A stretch of 64,000 nt of DNA from Balanoglossus misakiensis (taxonomy: Eukaryota > Hemichordata), in assembly GCA_040954595.2 (NCBI GenBank), contig CM082580.2, positions 11,036,001-11,100,000 of the forward strand, written 5' to 3'. The position numbers and the translations under genes are program-made. The first letter of the stretch is position 1. Each line of letters opens with the position of its first letter. Positions 1-13,500 of this stretch are shown here, piece after piece. The notes under the pieces were generated by a model. It was not told where the DNA came from and made no database searches. It was given only the letters and a program-made list of their open reading frames with translations.

Positions 1-480
1 GGAAAATCAAAATTTGGCCGATTTTTGAAAAAAACCATGGGTTATAGCTCAGGAAATCGTCAAAAAATGACAATTTTTCGACTTTGCGGAAAATCAAAAT
101 TTGGCCGATTTTTGAAAAAAACCATGGGTTATAGCTCAGGAAATCGTCAAAAAATGACAATTTTTCGACTTTGCGGAAAATCAAAATTTGGCCGATTTTT
201 GAAAAAAACCATGGGTTATAGCTCAGGAAATCGTCAAAAAATGACAATTTTTCGACTTTGCGGAAAATCAAAATTTGGCCGATTTTTGAAAAAAACCATG
301 GGTTATAGCTCAGGAAATCGTCAAAAAATGACAATTTTTCGACTTTGCGGAAAATCAAAATTTGGCCGATTTTTGAAAAAAACCATGGGTTATAGCTCAG
401 GAAATCGTCAAAAAATGACAATTTTTCGACTTTGCGGAAAATCAAAATTTGGCCGATTTTTGAAAAAAACCATGGGTTAT
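1..480. repeat. Satellite subvariant block (CGT type)
   Basis: The first five units read GGAAATCGTCAAAA. From the sixth unit on almost every copy reads GGAAATCATCAAAA. A block of adjacent units sharing one substitution is what local unequal exchange or gene conversion produces, so this marks a subfamily boundary near 490. Confidence 0.85.
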
Positions 481-3400
481 AGCTCAGGAAATCATCAAAA
501 AATGACAATTTTTCGACTTTGCGGAAAATCAAAATTTGGCCGATTTTTGAAAAAAACCATGGGTTATAGCTCAGGAAATCATCAAAAAATGACAATTTTT
601 CGACTTTGCGGAAAATCAAAATTTGGCCGATTTTTGAAAAAAACCATGGGTTATAGCTCAGGAAATCATCAAAAAATGACAATTTTTCGACTTTGCGGAA
701 AATCAAAATTTGGCCGATTTTTGAAAAAAACCATGGGTTATAGCTCAGGAAATCATCAAAAAATGACAATTTTTCGACTTTGCGGAAAATCAAAATTTGG
801 CCGATTTTTGAAAAAAAACATGGGTTAAAGCTCAGGAAATCATCAAAAAATGACAATTTTTCGACTTTGCGGAAAATCAAAATTTGGCCGATTTTTGAAA
901 AAAACCATAGGTTATAGCTCAGGAAATCATCAAAAAATGACAATTTTTGACTTTGCGGAAAATCAAAATTTGGCCGATTTTTGAAAAAAACCATGGGTTA
1001 TAGCTCAGGAAATCATCAAAAAATGACAATTTTTCGACTTTGCGGAAAATCAAAATTTGGCCGATTTTTGAAAAAAACCATGGGTTATAGCTCAGGAAAT
1101 CATCAAAAAATGACAATTTTTCGACTTTGCGGAAAATCAAAATTTGGCCGATTTTTGAAAAAAACCATGGGTTATAGCTCAGGAAATCATCAAAAAATGA
1201 CAATTTTTCGACTTTGCGGAAAATCAAAATTTGGCCGATTTTTGAAAAAAACCATGGGTTATAGCTCAGGAAATCATCAAAAAATGACAATTTTTCGACT
1301 TTGCGGAAAATCAAAATTTGGCCGATTTTTGAAAAAAACCATGGGTTATAGCTCAGGAAATCATCAAAAAATGACAATTTTTCGACTTTGCGGAAAATCA
1401 AAATTTGGCCGATTTTTGAAAAAACCATGGGTTATAGCTCAGGAAATCATCAAAAAATGACAATTTTTCGACTTTGCGGAAAATCAAAATTTGGCCGATT
1501 TTTGAAAAAAACCATGGGTTATAGCTCAGGAAATCATCAAAAAATGACAATTTTTCGACTTTGCGGAAAATCAAAATTTGGCCGATTTTTGAAAAAAACC
1601 ATGGGTTATAGCTCAGGAAATCATCAAAAAATGACAATTTTTCGACTTTGCGGAAAATCAAAATTTGGCCGATTTTTGAAAAAAACCATGGGTTATAGCT
1701 CAGGAAATCATCAAAAAATGACAATTTTTCGACTTTGCGGAAAATCAAAATTTGGCCGATTTTTGAAAAAAACCATGGGTTATAGCTCAGGAAATCATCA
1801 AAAAATGACAATTTTTCGACTTTGCGGAAAATCAAAATTTGGCCGATTTTTGAAAAAAACCATGGGTTATAGCTCAGGAAATCATCAAAAAATGACAATT
1901 TTTCGACTTTGCGGAAAATCAAAATTTGGCCGATTTTTGAAAAAAACCATGGGTTATAGCTCAGGAAATCATCAAAAAATGACAATTTTTCGACTTTGCG
2001 GAAAATCAAATTTGGCCGATTTTTGAAAAAAACCATGGGTTATAGCTCAGGAAATCATCAAAAAATGACAATTTTTCGACTTTGCGGAAAATCAAAATTT
2101 GCCGATTTTTGAAAAAAACCATGGGTTATAGCTCAGGAAATCATCAAAAAATGACAATTTTTCGACTTTGCGGAAAATCAAAATTTGGCCGATTTTGAAA
2201 AAACCATGGTTATAGCTCAGGAAATCATCAAAAAATGACAATTTTTCGACTTTGCGGAAAATCAAAATTTGGCCGATTTTTGAAAAAAACCATGGGTTAT
2301 AGCTCAGGAAATCATCAAAAAATGACAATTTTTCGACTTTGCGGAAAATCAAAATTTGGCCGATTTTTGAAAAAACCATGGGTTATAGCTCAGGAAATCA
2401 TCAAAAAATGACAATTTTTCGACTTTGCGGAAATCAAAATTTGGCCGGATTTTGAAAAAAACCATGGGTTATAGCTCAGGAAATCATCAAAAAATGACAA
2501 TTTTTCGACTTTGCGGAAAATCAAAATTTGGCCGTTTTTGAAAAAAACCATGGGTTATAGCTCAGGAAATCATCAAAAAATGACAATTTTTCGACTTTGC
2601 GGAAAATCAAAATTTGGCCGATTTTTGAAAAAAACCATGGGTTATAGCTCAGGAAATCATCAAAAAATGACAATTTTCGACTTTGCGGAAAATCAAAATT
2701 TGGCCGATTTTTGAAAAAAACCATGGGTTATAGCTCAGGAAATCATCAAAAAATGACAATTTTTCGACTTTGCGGAAAATCAAAATTTGGCCGATTTTTG
2801 AAAAAACCATGGTTATAGCTCAGGAAATCATCAAAAAATGACAATTTTTCGACTTTGCGGAAAATCAAAATTTGGCCGATTTTTGAAAAAAACCATGGGT
2901 TATAGCTCAGGAAATCATCAAAAAATGACAATTTTTCGACTTTGCGGAAAATCAAAATTGGCCGATTTTTGAAAAAAACCATGGGTTATAGCTCAGGAAA
3001 TCATCAAAAAATGACAATTTTTCGACTTTGCGGAAAATCAAAATTTGGCCGATTTTTGAAAAAACCATGGGTTATAGCTCAGGAAATCATCAAAAATGAC
3101 AATTTTTCGACTTTGCGGAAAATCAAAATTTGGCCGATTTTTGAAAAAAACCATGGGTTATAGCTCAGGAAATCATCAAAAAATGACAATTTTTCGACTT
3201 TGCGGAAAATCAAAATTTGGCCGATTTTTGAAAAAAACCATGGGTTATAGCTCAGGAAATCATCAAAAAATGACAATTTTTCGACTTTGCGGAAAATCAA
3301 AATTTGGCCGATTTTTGAAAAAAACCATGGGTTATAGCTCAGGAAATCATCAAAAAATGACAATTTTTCGACTTTGCGGAAAATCAAAATTTGGCCGATT

Positions 3401-6309
3401 TTTGAAAAAAACCATGGGTTATAGCTCAGGAAATCATCAAAAAATGACAATTTTTCGACTTTGCGGAAAATCAAAATTTGGCCGATTTTTGAAAAAAACC
3501 ATGGGTTATAGCTCAGGAAATCATCAAAAAATGACAATTTTTCGACTTTGCGGAAAATCAAAATTTGGCCGATTTTTGAAAAAAACCATGGGTTATAGCT
3601 CAGGAAATCATCAAAAAATGACAATTTTTCGACTTTGCGGAAAATCAAAATTGGCCGATTTTTGAAAAAAACCATGGGTTATAGCTCAGGAAATCATCAA
3701 AAAATGACAATTTTTCGACTTTGCGGAAAATCAAAATTTGGCCGATTTTTGAAAAAAACCATGGGTTATAGCTCAGGAAATCATCAAAAAATGACAATTT
3801 TTCGACTTTGCGGAAATCAAAATTTGGCCGATTTTTGAAAAAAACCATGGGTTATAGCTCAGGAAATCATCAAAAAATGACAATTTTTCGACTTTGCGGA
3901 AAATCAAAATTTGGCCGATTTTTGAAAAAAACCATGGGTTATAGCTCAGGAAATCATCAAAAAATGACAATTTTTCGACTTTGCGGAAAATCAAAATTTG
4001 GCCGATTTTTGAAAAAAACCATGGGTTATAGCTCAGGAAATCATCAAAAATGACAATTTTTCGACTTTGCGGAAAATCAAAATTTGGCCGATTTTTGAAA
4101 AAAACCATGGGTTATAGCTCAGGAAATCATCAAAAAATGACAATTTTTCGACTTTGCGGAAAATCAAAATTTGGCCGATTTTTGAAAAAAACCATGGGTT
4201 ATAGCTCAGGAAATCATCAAAAAATGACAATTTTTCGACTTTGCGGAAAATCAAAATTTGGCCGATTTTTGAAAAAAACCATGGGTTATAGCTCAGGAAA
4301 TCATCAAAAATGACAATTTTTCGACTTTGCGGAAATCAAAATTTGGCCGATTTTTGAAAAAAACCATGGGTTATAGCTCAGGAAATCATCAAAAAATGAC
4401 AATTTTTCGACTTTGCGGAAAATCAAAATTTGGCCGATTTTTGAAAAAAACCATGGGTTATAGCTCAGGAAATCATCAAAAAATGACAATTTTTCGACTT
4501 TGCGGAAAATCAAAATTTGGCCGATTTTTGAAAAAAACCATGGGTTATAGCTCAGGAAATCATCAAAAAATGACAATTTTTCGACTTTGCGGAAAATCAA
4601 AATTTGGCCGATTTTTGAAAAAACCATGGGTTATAGCTCAGGAAATCATCAAAAAATGACAATTTTTCGACTTTGCGGAAAATCAAAATTTGGCCGATTT
4701 TTGAAAAAAACCATGGGTTATAGCTCAGGAAATCATCAAAAAATGACAATTTTTCGACTTTGCGGAAAATCAAAATTTGGCCGATTTTTGAAAAAAACCA
4801 TGGGTTATAGCTCAGGAAATCATCAAAAAATGACAATTTTTCGACTTTGCGGAAAATCAAAATTTGGCCGATTTTTGAAAAAAAACCATGGGTTATAGCT
4901 CAGGAAATCATCAAAAAATGACAATTTTCGACTTTGCGGAAAATCAAAATTTGGCCGATTTTGAAAAAAACCATGGGTTATAGCTCAGGAAATCATCAAA
5001 AAATGACAATTTTTCGACTTTGCGGAAAATCAAAATTTGGCCGATTTTTGAAAAAAACCATGGGTTATAGCTCAGGAAATCATCAAAAAATGACAATTTT
5101 TCGACTTTGCGGAAAATCAAAATTTGGCCGATTTTTGAAAAAAACCATGGGTTATAGCTCAGGAAATCATCAAAAAATGACAATTTTTCGACTTTGCGGA
5201 AAATCAAAATTTGGCCGATTTTTGAAAAAAACCATGGGTTATAGCTCAGGAAATCATCAAAAAATGACAATTTTTCGACTTTGCGGAAAATCAAAATTTG
5301 GCCGATTTTTTGAAAAAAACCATGGGTTATAGCTCAGGAAATCATCAAAAAATGACAATTTTTCGACTTTGCGGAAAATCAAAATTTGGCCGATTTTTGA
5401 AAAAAAACCATGGGTTATAGCTCAGGAAATCATCAAAAAATGACAATTTTTCGACTTTGCGGAAAATCAAAATTTGGCCGATTTTTGAAAAAAACCATGG
5501 GTTATAGCTCAGGAAATCATCAAAAAATGACAATTTTTCGACTTTGCGGAAAATCAAAATTTGGCCGATTTTTGAAAAAAACCATGGGTTATAGCTCAGG
5601 AAATCATCAAAAATGACAATTTTTCGACTTTGCGGAAAATCAAAATTTGGCCGATTTTTGAAAAAAACCATGGGTTATAGCTCAGGAAATCATCAAAAAA
5701 TGACAATTTTTCGACTTTGCGGAAAATCAAAATTTGGCCGATTTTTGAAAAAAACCATGGGTTATAGCTCAGGAAATCATCAAAAATGACAATTTTTCGA
5801 CTTTGCGGAAAATCAAAATTTGGCCGATTTTGAAAAAAACCATGGGTTATAGCTCAGGAAATCATCAAAAAATGACAATTTTTCGACTTTGCGGAAATCA
5901 AAATTTTGGCCGATTTTGAAAAAAACCAGGGTTATAGCTCAGGAAATCATCAAAAATGACAATTTTCGACTTTGCGGAAAATCAAAATTTGGCCGATTTT
6001 TGAAAAAAACCATGGGTTATAGCTCAGGAAATCATCAAAAATGACAATTTTTCGACTTTGCGGAAAATCAAAATTTGGCCGATTTTTGAAAAAAACATTG
6101 GTTATAGCTCAGGAAATCATCAAAAAATGACAATTTTTCGACTTTGCGGAAAATCAAAATTTGGCCGATTTTGAAAAAAACCATGGGTTATAGCTCAGGA
6201 AATCATCAAAAAATGACAATTTTTCGACTTTGCGGAAAATCAAAATTTGGCCGATTTTTGAAAAAACCAGGGTTATAGCTCAGGAAATCATCAAAAAATG
6301 AACAATTTT

Positions 6310-6425
6310 TCGACTTTGCGGAAAATCACTCACGAGATGTGTCCGATTTTGAAAAAAAACCATGGGTTATAGCTCAGGAAATCATCAAAAAATGACAATT
6401 TTTCGACTTTGCGGAATTTTCGACT
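6310..6425. repeat. Aberrant satellite units with the only non-satellite insert
   Basis: At 6329-6342 the unit core AAATTTGG is replaced by CTCACGAGATGTGT, the only clearly foreign sequence I saw in 14.8 kb. About 70 bp later the TTTTCGACTTTGCGG segment is duplicated (about 6403-6430). To the left the units are rich in one-base indels; to the right (6421-7515) they are essentially perfect. This may be an assembly seam or a real rearrangement point. Confidence 0.8.
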
Positions 6426-7530
6426 TTGCGGAAAATCAAAATTTGGCCGATTTTTGAAAAAAACCATGGGTTATAGCTCAGGAAATCATCAAAAAATGAC
6501 AATTTTTCGACTTTGCGGAAAATCAAAATTTGGCCGATTTTTGAAAAAAACCATGGGTTATAGCTCAGGAAATCATCAAAAAATGACAATTTTTCGACTT
6601 TGCGGAAAATCAAAATTTGGCCGATTTTTGAAAAAAACCATGGGTTATAGCTCAGGAAATCATCAAAAAATGACAATTTTTCGACTTTGCGGAAAATCAA
6701 AATTTGGCCGATTTTTGAAAAAAACCATGGGTTATAGCTCAGGAAATCATCAAAAAATGACAATTTTTCGACTTTGCGGAAAATCAAAATTTGGCCGATT
6801 TTTGAAAAAAACCATGGGTTATAGCTCAGGAAATCATCAAAAAATGACAATTTTTCGACTTTGCGGAAAATCAAAATTTGGCCGATTTTTGAAAAAAACC
6901 ATGGGTTATAGCTCAGGAAATCATCAAAAAATGACAATTTTTCGACTTTGCGGAAAATCAAAATTTGGCCGATTTTTGAAAAAAACCATGGGTTATAGCT
7001 CAGGAAATCATCAAAAAATGACAATTTTTCGACTTTGCGGAAAATCAAAATTTGGCCGATTTTTGAAAAAAACCATGGGTTATAGCTCAGGAAATCATCA
7101 AAAAATGACAATTTTTCGACTTTGCGGAAAATCAAAATTTGGCCGATTTTTGAAAAAAACCATGGGTTATAGCTCAGGAAATCATCAAAAAATGACAATT
7201 TTTCGACTTTGCGGAAAATCAAAATTTGGCCGATTTTTGAAAAAAACCATGGGTTATAGCTCAGGAAATCATCAAAAAATGACAATTTTTCGACTTTGCG
7301 GAAAATCAAAATTTGGCCGATTTTTGAAAAAAACCATGGGTTATAGCTCAGGAAATCATCAAAAAATGACAATTTTTCGACTTTGCGGAAAATCAAAATT
7401 TGGCCGATTTTTGAAAAAAACCATGGGTTATAGCTCAGGAAATCATCAAAAAATGACAATTTTTCGACTTTGCGGAAAATCAAAATTTGGCCGATTTTTG
7501 AAAAAAACCATGGGTTATAGCTCAGGAAAT
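6421..7530. repeat. Highly homogeneous satellite block
   Basis: About 13 consecutive 87-bp units here are identical by eye, unlike the indel-rich flanks. The block ends at about 7534 in a unit with a 14-bp internal deletion (AATCATC joined directly to TTTCGAC). It could be a recent amplification or a better-polished stretch of the assembly. Confidence 0.8.
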
Positions 7531-10500
7531 CATCTTTCGACTTTGCGGAAAATCAAAATTTGGCCGATTTTTGAAAAAAACCATGGGTTATAGCTCAGGA
7601 AATCATCAAAAATGACAATTTTTCGACTTTGCGGAAAATCAAATTTGGCCGATTTTTGAAAAAACCATGGGTTATAGCTCAGGAAATCATCAAAAAATGA
7701 CAATTTTTCGACTTTGCGGAAAATCAAAATTTGGCCGATTTTTGAAAAAAACCATGGGTTATAGCTCAGGAAATCATCAAAAAATGACAATTTTTCGACT
7801 TTGCGGAAAATCAAAATTTGGCCGATTTTTGAAAAAACCATGGGTTATAGCTCAGGAAATCATCAAAAAATGACAATTTTTCGACTTTGCGGAAATCAAA
7901 ATTTGGCCGATTTTTGAAAAAAACCATGGGTTATAGCTCAGGAAATCATCAAAAAATGACAATTTTTCGACTTTGCGAAAATCAAAATTTGGCCGATTTT
8001 GAAAAAAACCATGGGTTATAGCTCAGGAAATCATCAAAAAATGACAATTTTTCGACTTTGCGGAAATCAAAATTTGGCCGATTTTTGAAAAAAACCATGG
8101 GTTATAGCTCAGGAAATCATCAAAAAATGACAATTTTTCGACTTTGCGGAAAATCAAAATTTGGCCGATTTTTGAAAAAACCATGGGTTATAGCTCAGGA
8201 AATCATCAAAAAATGACAATTTTTCGACTTTGCGGAAAATCAAAATTTGGCCGATTTTTGAAAAAACCATGGGTTATAGCTCAGGAAATCATCAAAAATG
8301 ACAATTTTTCGACTTTGCGGAAAATCAAAATTTGGCCGATTTTTGAAAAAAACCATGGGTTATAGCTCAGGAAATCATCAAAAAATGACAATTTTTCGAC
8401 TTTGCGGAAAATCAAAATTTGGCCGATTTTTGAAAAAAACCATGGGTTATAGCTCAGGAAATCATCAAAAAATGACAATTTTTCGACTTTGCGGAAAATC
8501 AAAATTTGGCCGATTTTTGAAAAAACCATGGGTTATAGCTCAGGAAATCATCAAAAATGACAATTTTTCGACTTTGCGGAAAATCAAAATTTGGCCGATT
8601 TTTGAAAAAAACCATGGGTTATAGCTCAGGAAATCATCAAAAAATGACAATTTTTCGACTTTGCGGAAAATCAAAATTTGGCCGATTTTTGAAAAAAACC
8701 ATGGGTTATAGCTCAGGAAATCATCAAAAAATGACAATTTTTCGACTTTGCGGAAAATCAAAATTTGGCCGATTTTTGAAAAAAACCATGGGTTATAGCT
8801 CAGGAAATCATCAAAAAAATGACAATTTTTCGACTTTGCGGAAAATCAAAATTTGGCCGATTTTTGAAAAAAACCATGGGTTATAGCTCAGGAAATCATC
8901 AAAAAATGACAATTTTTCGACTTTGCGGAAAATCAAAATTTGGCCGATTTTTGAAAAAAACCATGGGTTATAGCTCAGGAAATCATCAAAAATGACAATT
9001 TTCGACTTTGCGGAAAATCAAAATTTGGCCGATTTTTGAAAAAAACCATGGGTTATAGCTCAGGAAATCATCAAAAATGACAATTTTTCGACTTTGCGGA
9101 AAATCAAATTTGGCCGTTTTTTGAAAAAAACCATGGGTTATAGCTCAGGAAATCATCAAAAAATGACAATTTTTCGACTTTGCGAAAATCAAAATTTGGC
9201 CGATTTTTGAAAAAAACCATGGGTTATAGCTCAGGAAATCATCAAAAAATGACAATTTTTCGACTTTGCGGAAAATCAAAATTTGGCCGATTTTTGAAAA
9301 AAACCATGGGTTATAGCTCAGGAAATCATCAAAAAATGACAATTTTTCGACTTTGCGGAAAATCAAAATTTGGCCGATTTTTGAAAAAAACCATGGGTTA
9401 TAGCTCAGGAAATCATCAAAAAATGACAATTTTCGACTTTGCGGAAATCAAAATTTGGCCGATTTTTGAAAAAAACCATGGGTTATAGCTCAGGAAATCA
9501 TCAAAAAATGACATTTTTCGACTTTGCGGAAAATCAAAATTTGGCCGATTTTTGAAAAAAACCATGGGTTATAGCTCAGGAAATCATCGAAAAATGACAA
9601 TTTTTCGACTTTGCGGAAAATCAAAATTTGGCCGATTTTTGAAAAAAACCATGGGTTATAGCTCAGGAAATCATCAAAAATGACAATTTTTCGACTTTGC
9701 GGAAATCAAAATTTGGCCGATTTTTGAAAAAAACCATGGGTTATAGCTCAGGAAATCATCAAAAAATGACAATTTTTCGACTTTGCGGAAATCAAAATTT
9801 GGCCGATTTTTTGAAAAAAACCCATGGGTTATAGCTCAGGAAATCATCAAAAATGACAATTTTTCGACTTTGCGGAAAATCAAAATTTGGCCGATTTTTG
9901 AAAAAAACCATGGGTTATAGCTCAGGAAATCATCAAAAAATGACAATTTTTCGACTTTGCGGAAAATCAAAATTTGGCCGATTTTTGAAAAAAACCATGG
10001 GTTATAGCTCAGGAAATCATCAAAAAATGACAATTTTTCGACTTTGCGGAAAATCAAAATTTGGCCGATTTTTTGAAAAAAACCATGGGTTATAGCTCAG
10101 GAAATCATCAAAAAATGACAAATTTTTCGACTTTGCGGAAATCAAATTTGGCCGATTTTTGAAAAAAACCATGGGTTATAGCTCAGGAAATCATCAAAAA
10201 ATGACAATTTTTCGACTTTGCGGAAAATCAAAATTTGGCCGATTTTGAAAAAAAACCATGGGTTATAGCTCAGGAAATCATCAAAAATGACAATTTTTCG
10301 ACTTTGCGGAAATCAAAATTTGGCCGATTTTGAAAAAAACCATGGGTTATAGCTCAGGAAATCATCAAAAAATGACAATTTTTCGACTTTGCGGAAAATC
10401 AAAATTTGGCCGATTTTTGAAAAAAACCATGGGTTATAGCTCAGGAAATCATCAAAAAATGACAATTTTTCGACTTTGCGGAAAATCAAAATTTGGCCGA

Positions 10501-13500
10501 TTTTTGAAAAAAAACATGGGTTATAGCTCAGGAAATCATCAAAAAATGACAATTTTCGACTTTGCGGAAAATCAAAATTTGGCCGATTTTTGAAAAAAAC
10601 CATGGGTTATAGCTCAGGAAATCATCAAAAAATGACAATTTTTCGACTTTGCGGAAAATCAAAATTTGGCCGATTTTTGAAAAAAACCATGGGTTATAGC
10701 TCAGGAAATCATCAAAAAATGACAATTTTTCGACTTTGCGGAAAATCAAAATTTGGCCGATTTTTGAAAAAAACCATGGGTTATAGCTCAGGAAATCATC
10801 AAAAAATGACAATTTTTCGACTTTGCGGAAAATCAAAATTTGGCCGATTTTGAAAAAAACCATGGGTTATAGCTCAGGAAATTCATCAAAAAATGACAAT
10901 TTTTCGACTTTGCGGAAAATCAAAATTTGGCCGATTTTTGAAAAAAACCATGGGTTATAGCTCAGAAATCATCAAAAAATGACAATTTTTCGACTTTGCG
11001 GAAAATCAAAATTTGGCCGATTTTTGAAAAAAACCATGGGTTATAGCTCAGGAAATCATCAAAAAATGACAATTTTTCGACTTTGCGGAAAATCAAAATT
11101 TGGCCGATTTTTGAAAAAAACCATGGGTTATAGCTCAGGAAATCATCAAAAAATGACAATTTTCGACTTTGCGGAAAATCAAAATTTGCCGATTTTTGAA
11201 AAAAACCATGGGTTATAGCTCAGGAAATCATCAAAAAATGACAATTTTTCGACTTTGCGGAAAATCAAAATTTGGCCGATTTTTGAAAAAAACCATGGGT
11301 TATAGCTCAGGAAATCATCAAAAATGACAATTTTTCGACTTTGCGGAAAATCAAAATTTGGCCGATTTTTGAAAAAAACCATGGGTTATAGCTCAGGAAA
11401 TCATCAAAAAATGACAATTTTTCGACTTTGCGGAAAATCAAAATTTGGCCGATTTTTGAAAAAAACCATGGGTTATAGCTCAGGAAATCATCAAAAAATG
11501 ACAATTTTTCGACTTTGCGGAAAATCAAAATTTGGCCGATTTTTGAAAAAAACCATGGGTTATAGCTCAGGAAATCATCAAAAAATGACAATTTTTCGAC
11601 TTTGCGGAAAATCAAAATTTGGCCGATTTTTGAAAAAAACCATGGGTTATAGCTCAGGAAATCATCAAAAAATGACAATTTTTCGACTTTGCGGAAAATC
11701 AAAATTTGGCCGATTTTTGAAAAAAACCATGGGTTATAGCTCAGGAAATCATCAAAAAATGACAATTTTTCGACTTTGCGGAAAATCAAAATTTGGCCGA
11801 TTTTTGAAAAAAACCATGGGTTATAGCTCAGGAAATCATCAAAAAATGACAATTTTTCGACTTTGCGGAAAATCAAAATTTGGCCGATTTTTGAAAAAAC
11901 CATGGGTTATAGCTCAGGAAATCATCAAAAAATGACAATTTTTCGACTTTGCGGAAAATCAAAATTTGGCCGATTTTGAAAAAAACCATGGGTTATAGCT
12001 CAGGAAATCATCAAAAAATGACAATTTTTCGACTTTGCGGAAAATCAAATTTGGCCGATTTTGAAAAAAACCATGGGTTATAGCTCAGGAAATCATCAAA
12101 AAATGACAATTTTTCGACTTTGCGGAAAATCAAAATTTGGCCGATTTTTTGAAAAAAACCATGGGTTATAGCTCAGGAAATCATCAAAAAATGACAATTT
12201 TTCGACTTTGCGGAAAATCAAAATTTGGCCGATTTTTGAAAAAAACCATGGGTTATAGCTCAGGAAATCATCAAAAAATGACAATTTTTCGACTTTGCGG
12301 AAAATCAAAATTTGGCCGATTTTTGAAAAAACCATGGGTTATAGCTCAGGAAATCATCAAAAATGACAATTTTTCGACTTTGCGGAAAATCAAAATTTGG
12401 CCGATTTTTGAAAAAACCATGGGTTATAGCTCAGGAAATCATCAAAAAATGACAATTTTTCGACTTTGCGGAAAATCAAAATTTGGCCGATTTTTGAAAA
12501 AAACCATGGGTTATAGCTCAGGAAATCATCAAAAAATGACAATTTTTCGACTTTGCGGAAAATCAAAATTTGGCCGATTTTTGAAAAAAACCATGGGTTA
12601 TAGCTCAGGAAATCATCAAAAAATGACAATTTTTCGACTTTGCGGAAAATCAAAATTTGGCCGATTTTTGAAAAAACCATGGGTTATAGCTCAGGAAATC
12701 ATCAAAAAATGACAATTTTTCGACTTTGCGGAAAATCAAAATTTGGCCGATTTTTGAAAAAAACCATGGGTTATAGCTCAGGAAATCATCAAAAATGACA
12801 ATTTTCGACTTTGCGGAAAATCAAAATTTGGCCGATTTTTGAAAAAAACCATGGGTTATAGCTCAGGAAATCATCAAAAATGACAATTTTTCGACTTTGC
12901 GGAAAATCAAATTTGGCCGATTTTTGAAAAAAACCATGGGTTATAGCTCAGGAAATCATCAAAAAATGACAATTTTTCGACTTTGCGGAAAATCAAAATT
13001 TGGCCGATTTTTGAAAAAAAACCATGGGTTATAGCTCAGGAAATCATCAAAAAATGACAATTTTTCGACTTTGCGGAAAATCAAAATTTGCCGATTTTGA
13101 AAAAAACCATGGGTTATAGCTCAGGAAATCATCAAAAAATGACAATTTTTCGACTTTGCGGAAAATCAAAATTTGGCCGTTTTTGAAAAAAACCATGGGT
13201 TATAGCTCAGGAAATCATCAAAAAATGACAATTTTCGACTTTTGCGGAAAATCAAAATTTGCCGATTTTGAAAAAAACCATGGGTTATAGCTCAGGAAAT
13301 CATCAAAAATGACAATTTTTCGACTTTGCGGAAAATCAAAATTTGGCCGATTTTTGAAAAAACATGGTTATAGCTCAGGAAATCATCAAAAAATGACATT
13401 TTTCGACTTTGCGGAAAATCAAAATTTGGCCGATTTTTGAAAAAAACCATGGGTTATAGCTCAGGAAATCATCAAAAAATGACAATTTTTCGACTTTGCT

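Noticed and set aside
25-7593. Long open frames through the satellite on both strands (up to 394 codons) encoding a 29-residue repeat
   Set aside because: The unit length, 87 bp, is a multiple of three, so any stop-free frame stays open for many copies on both strands. Frames break wherever a one-base indel occurs, there is no start context or domain, and opposite strands are open over the same DNA.
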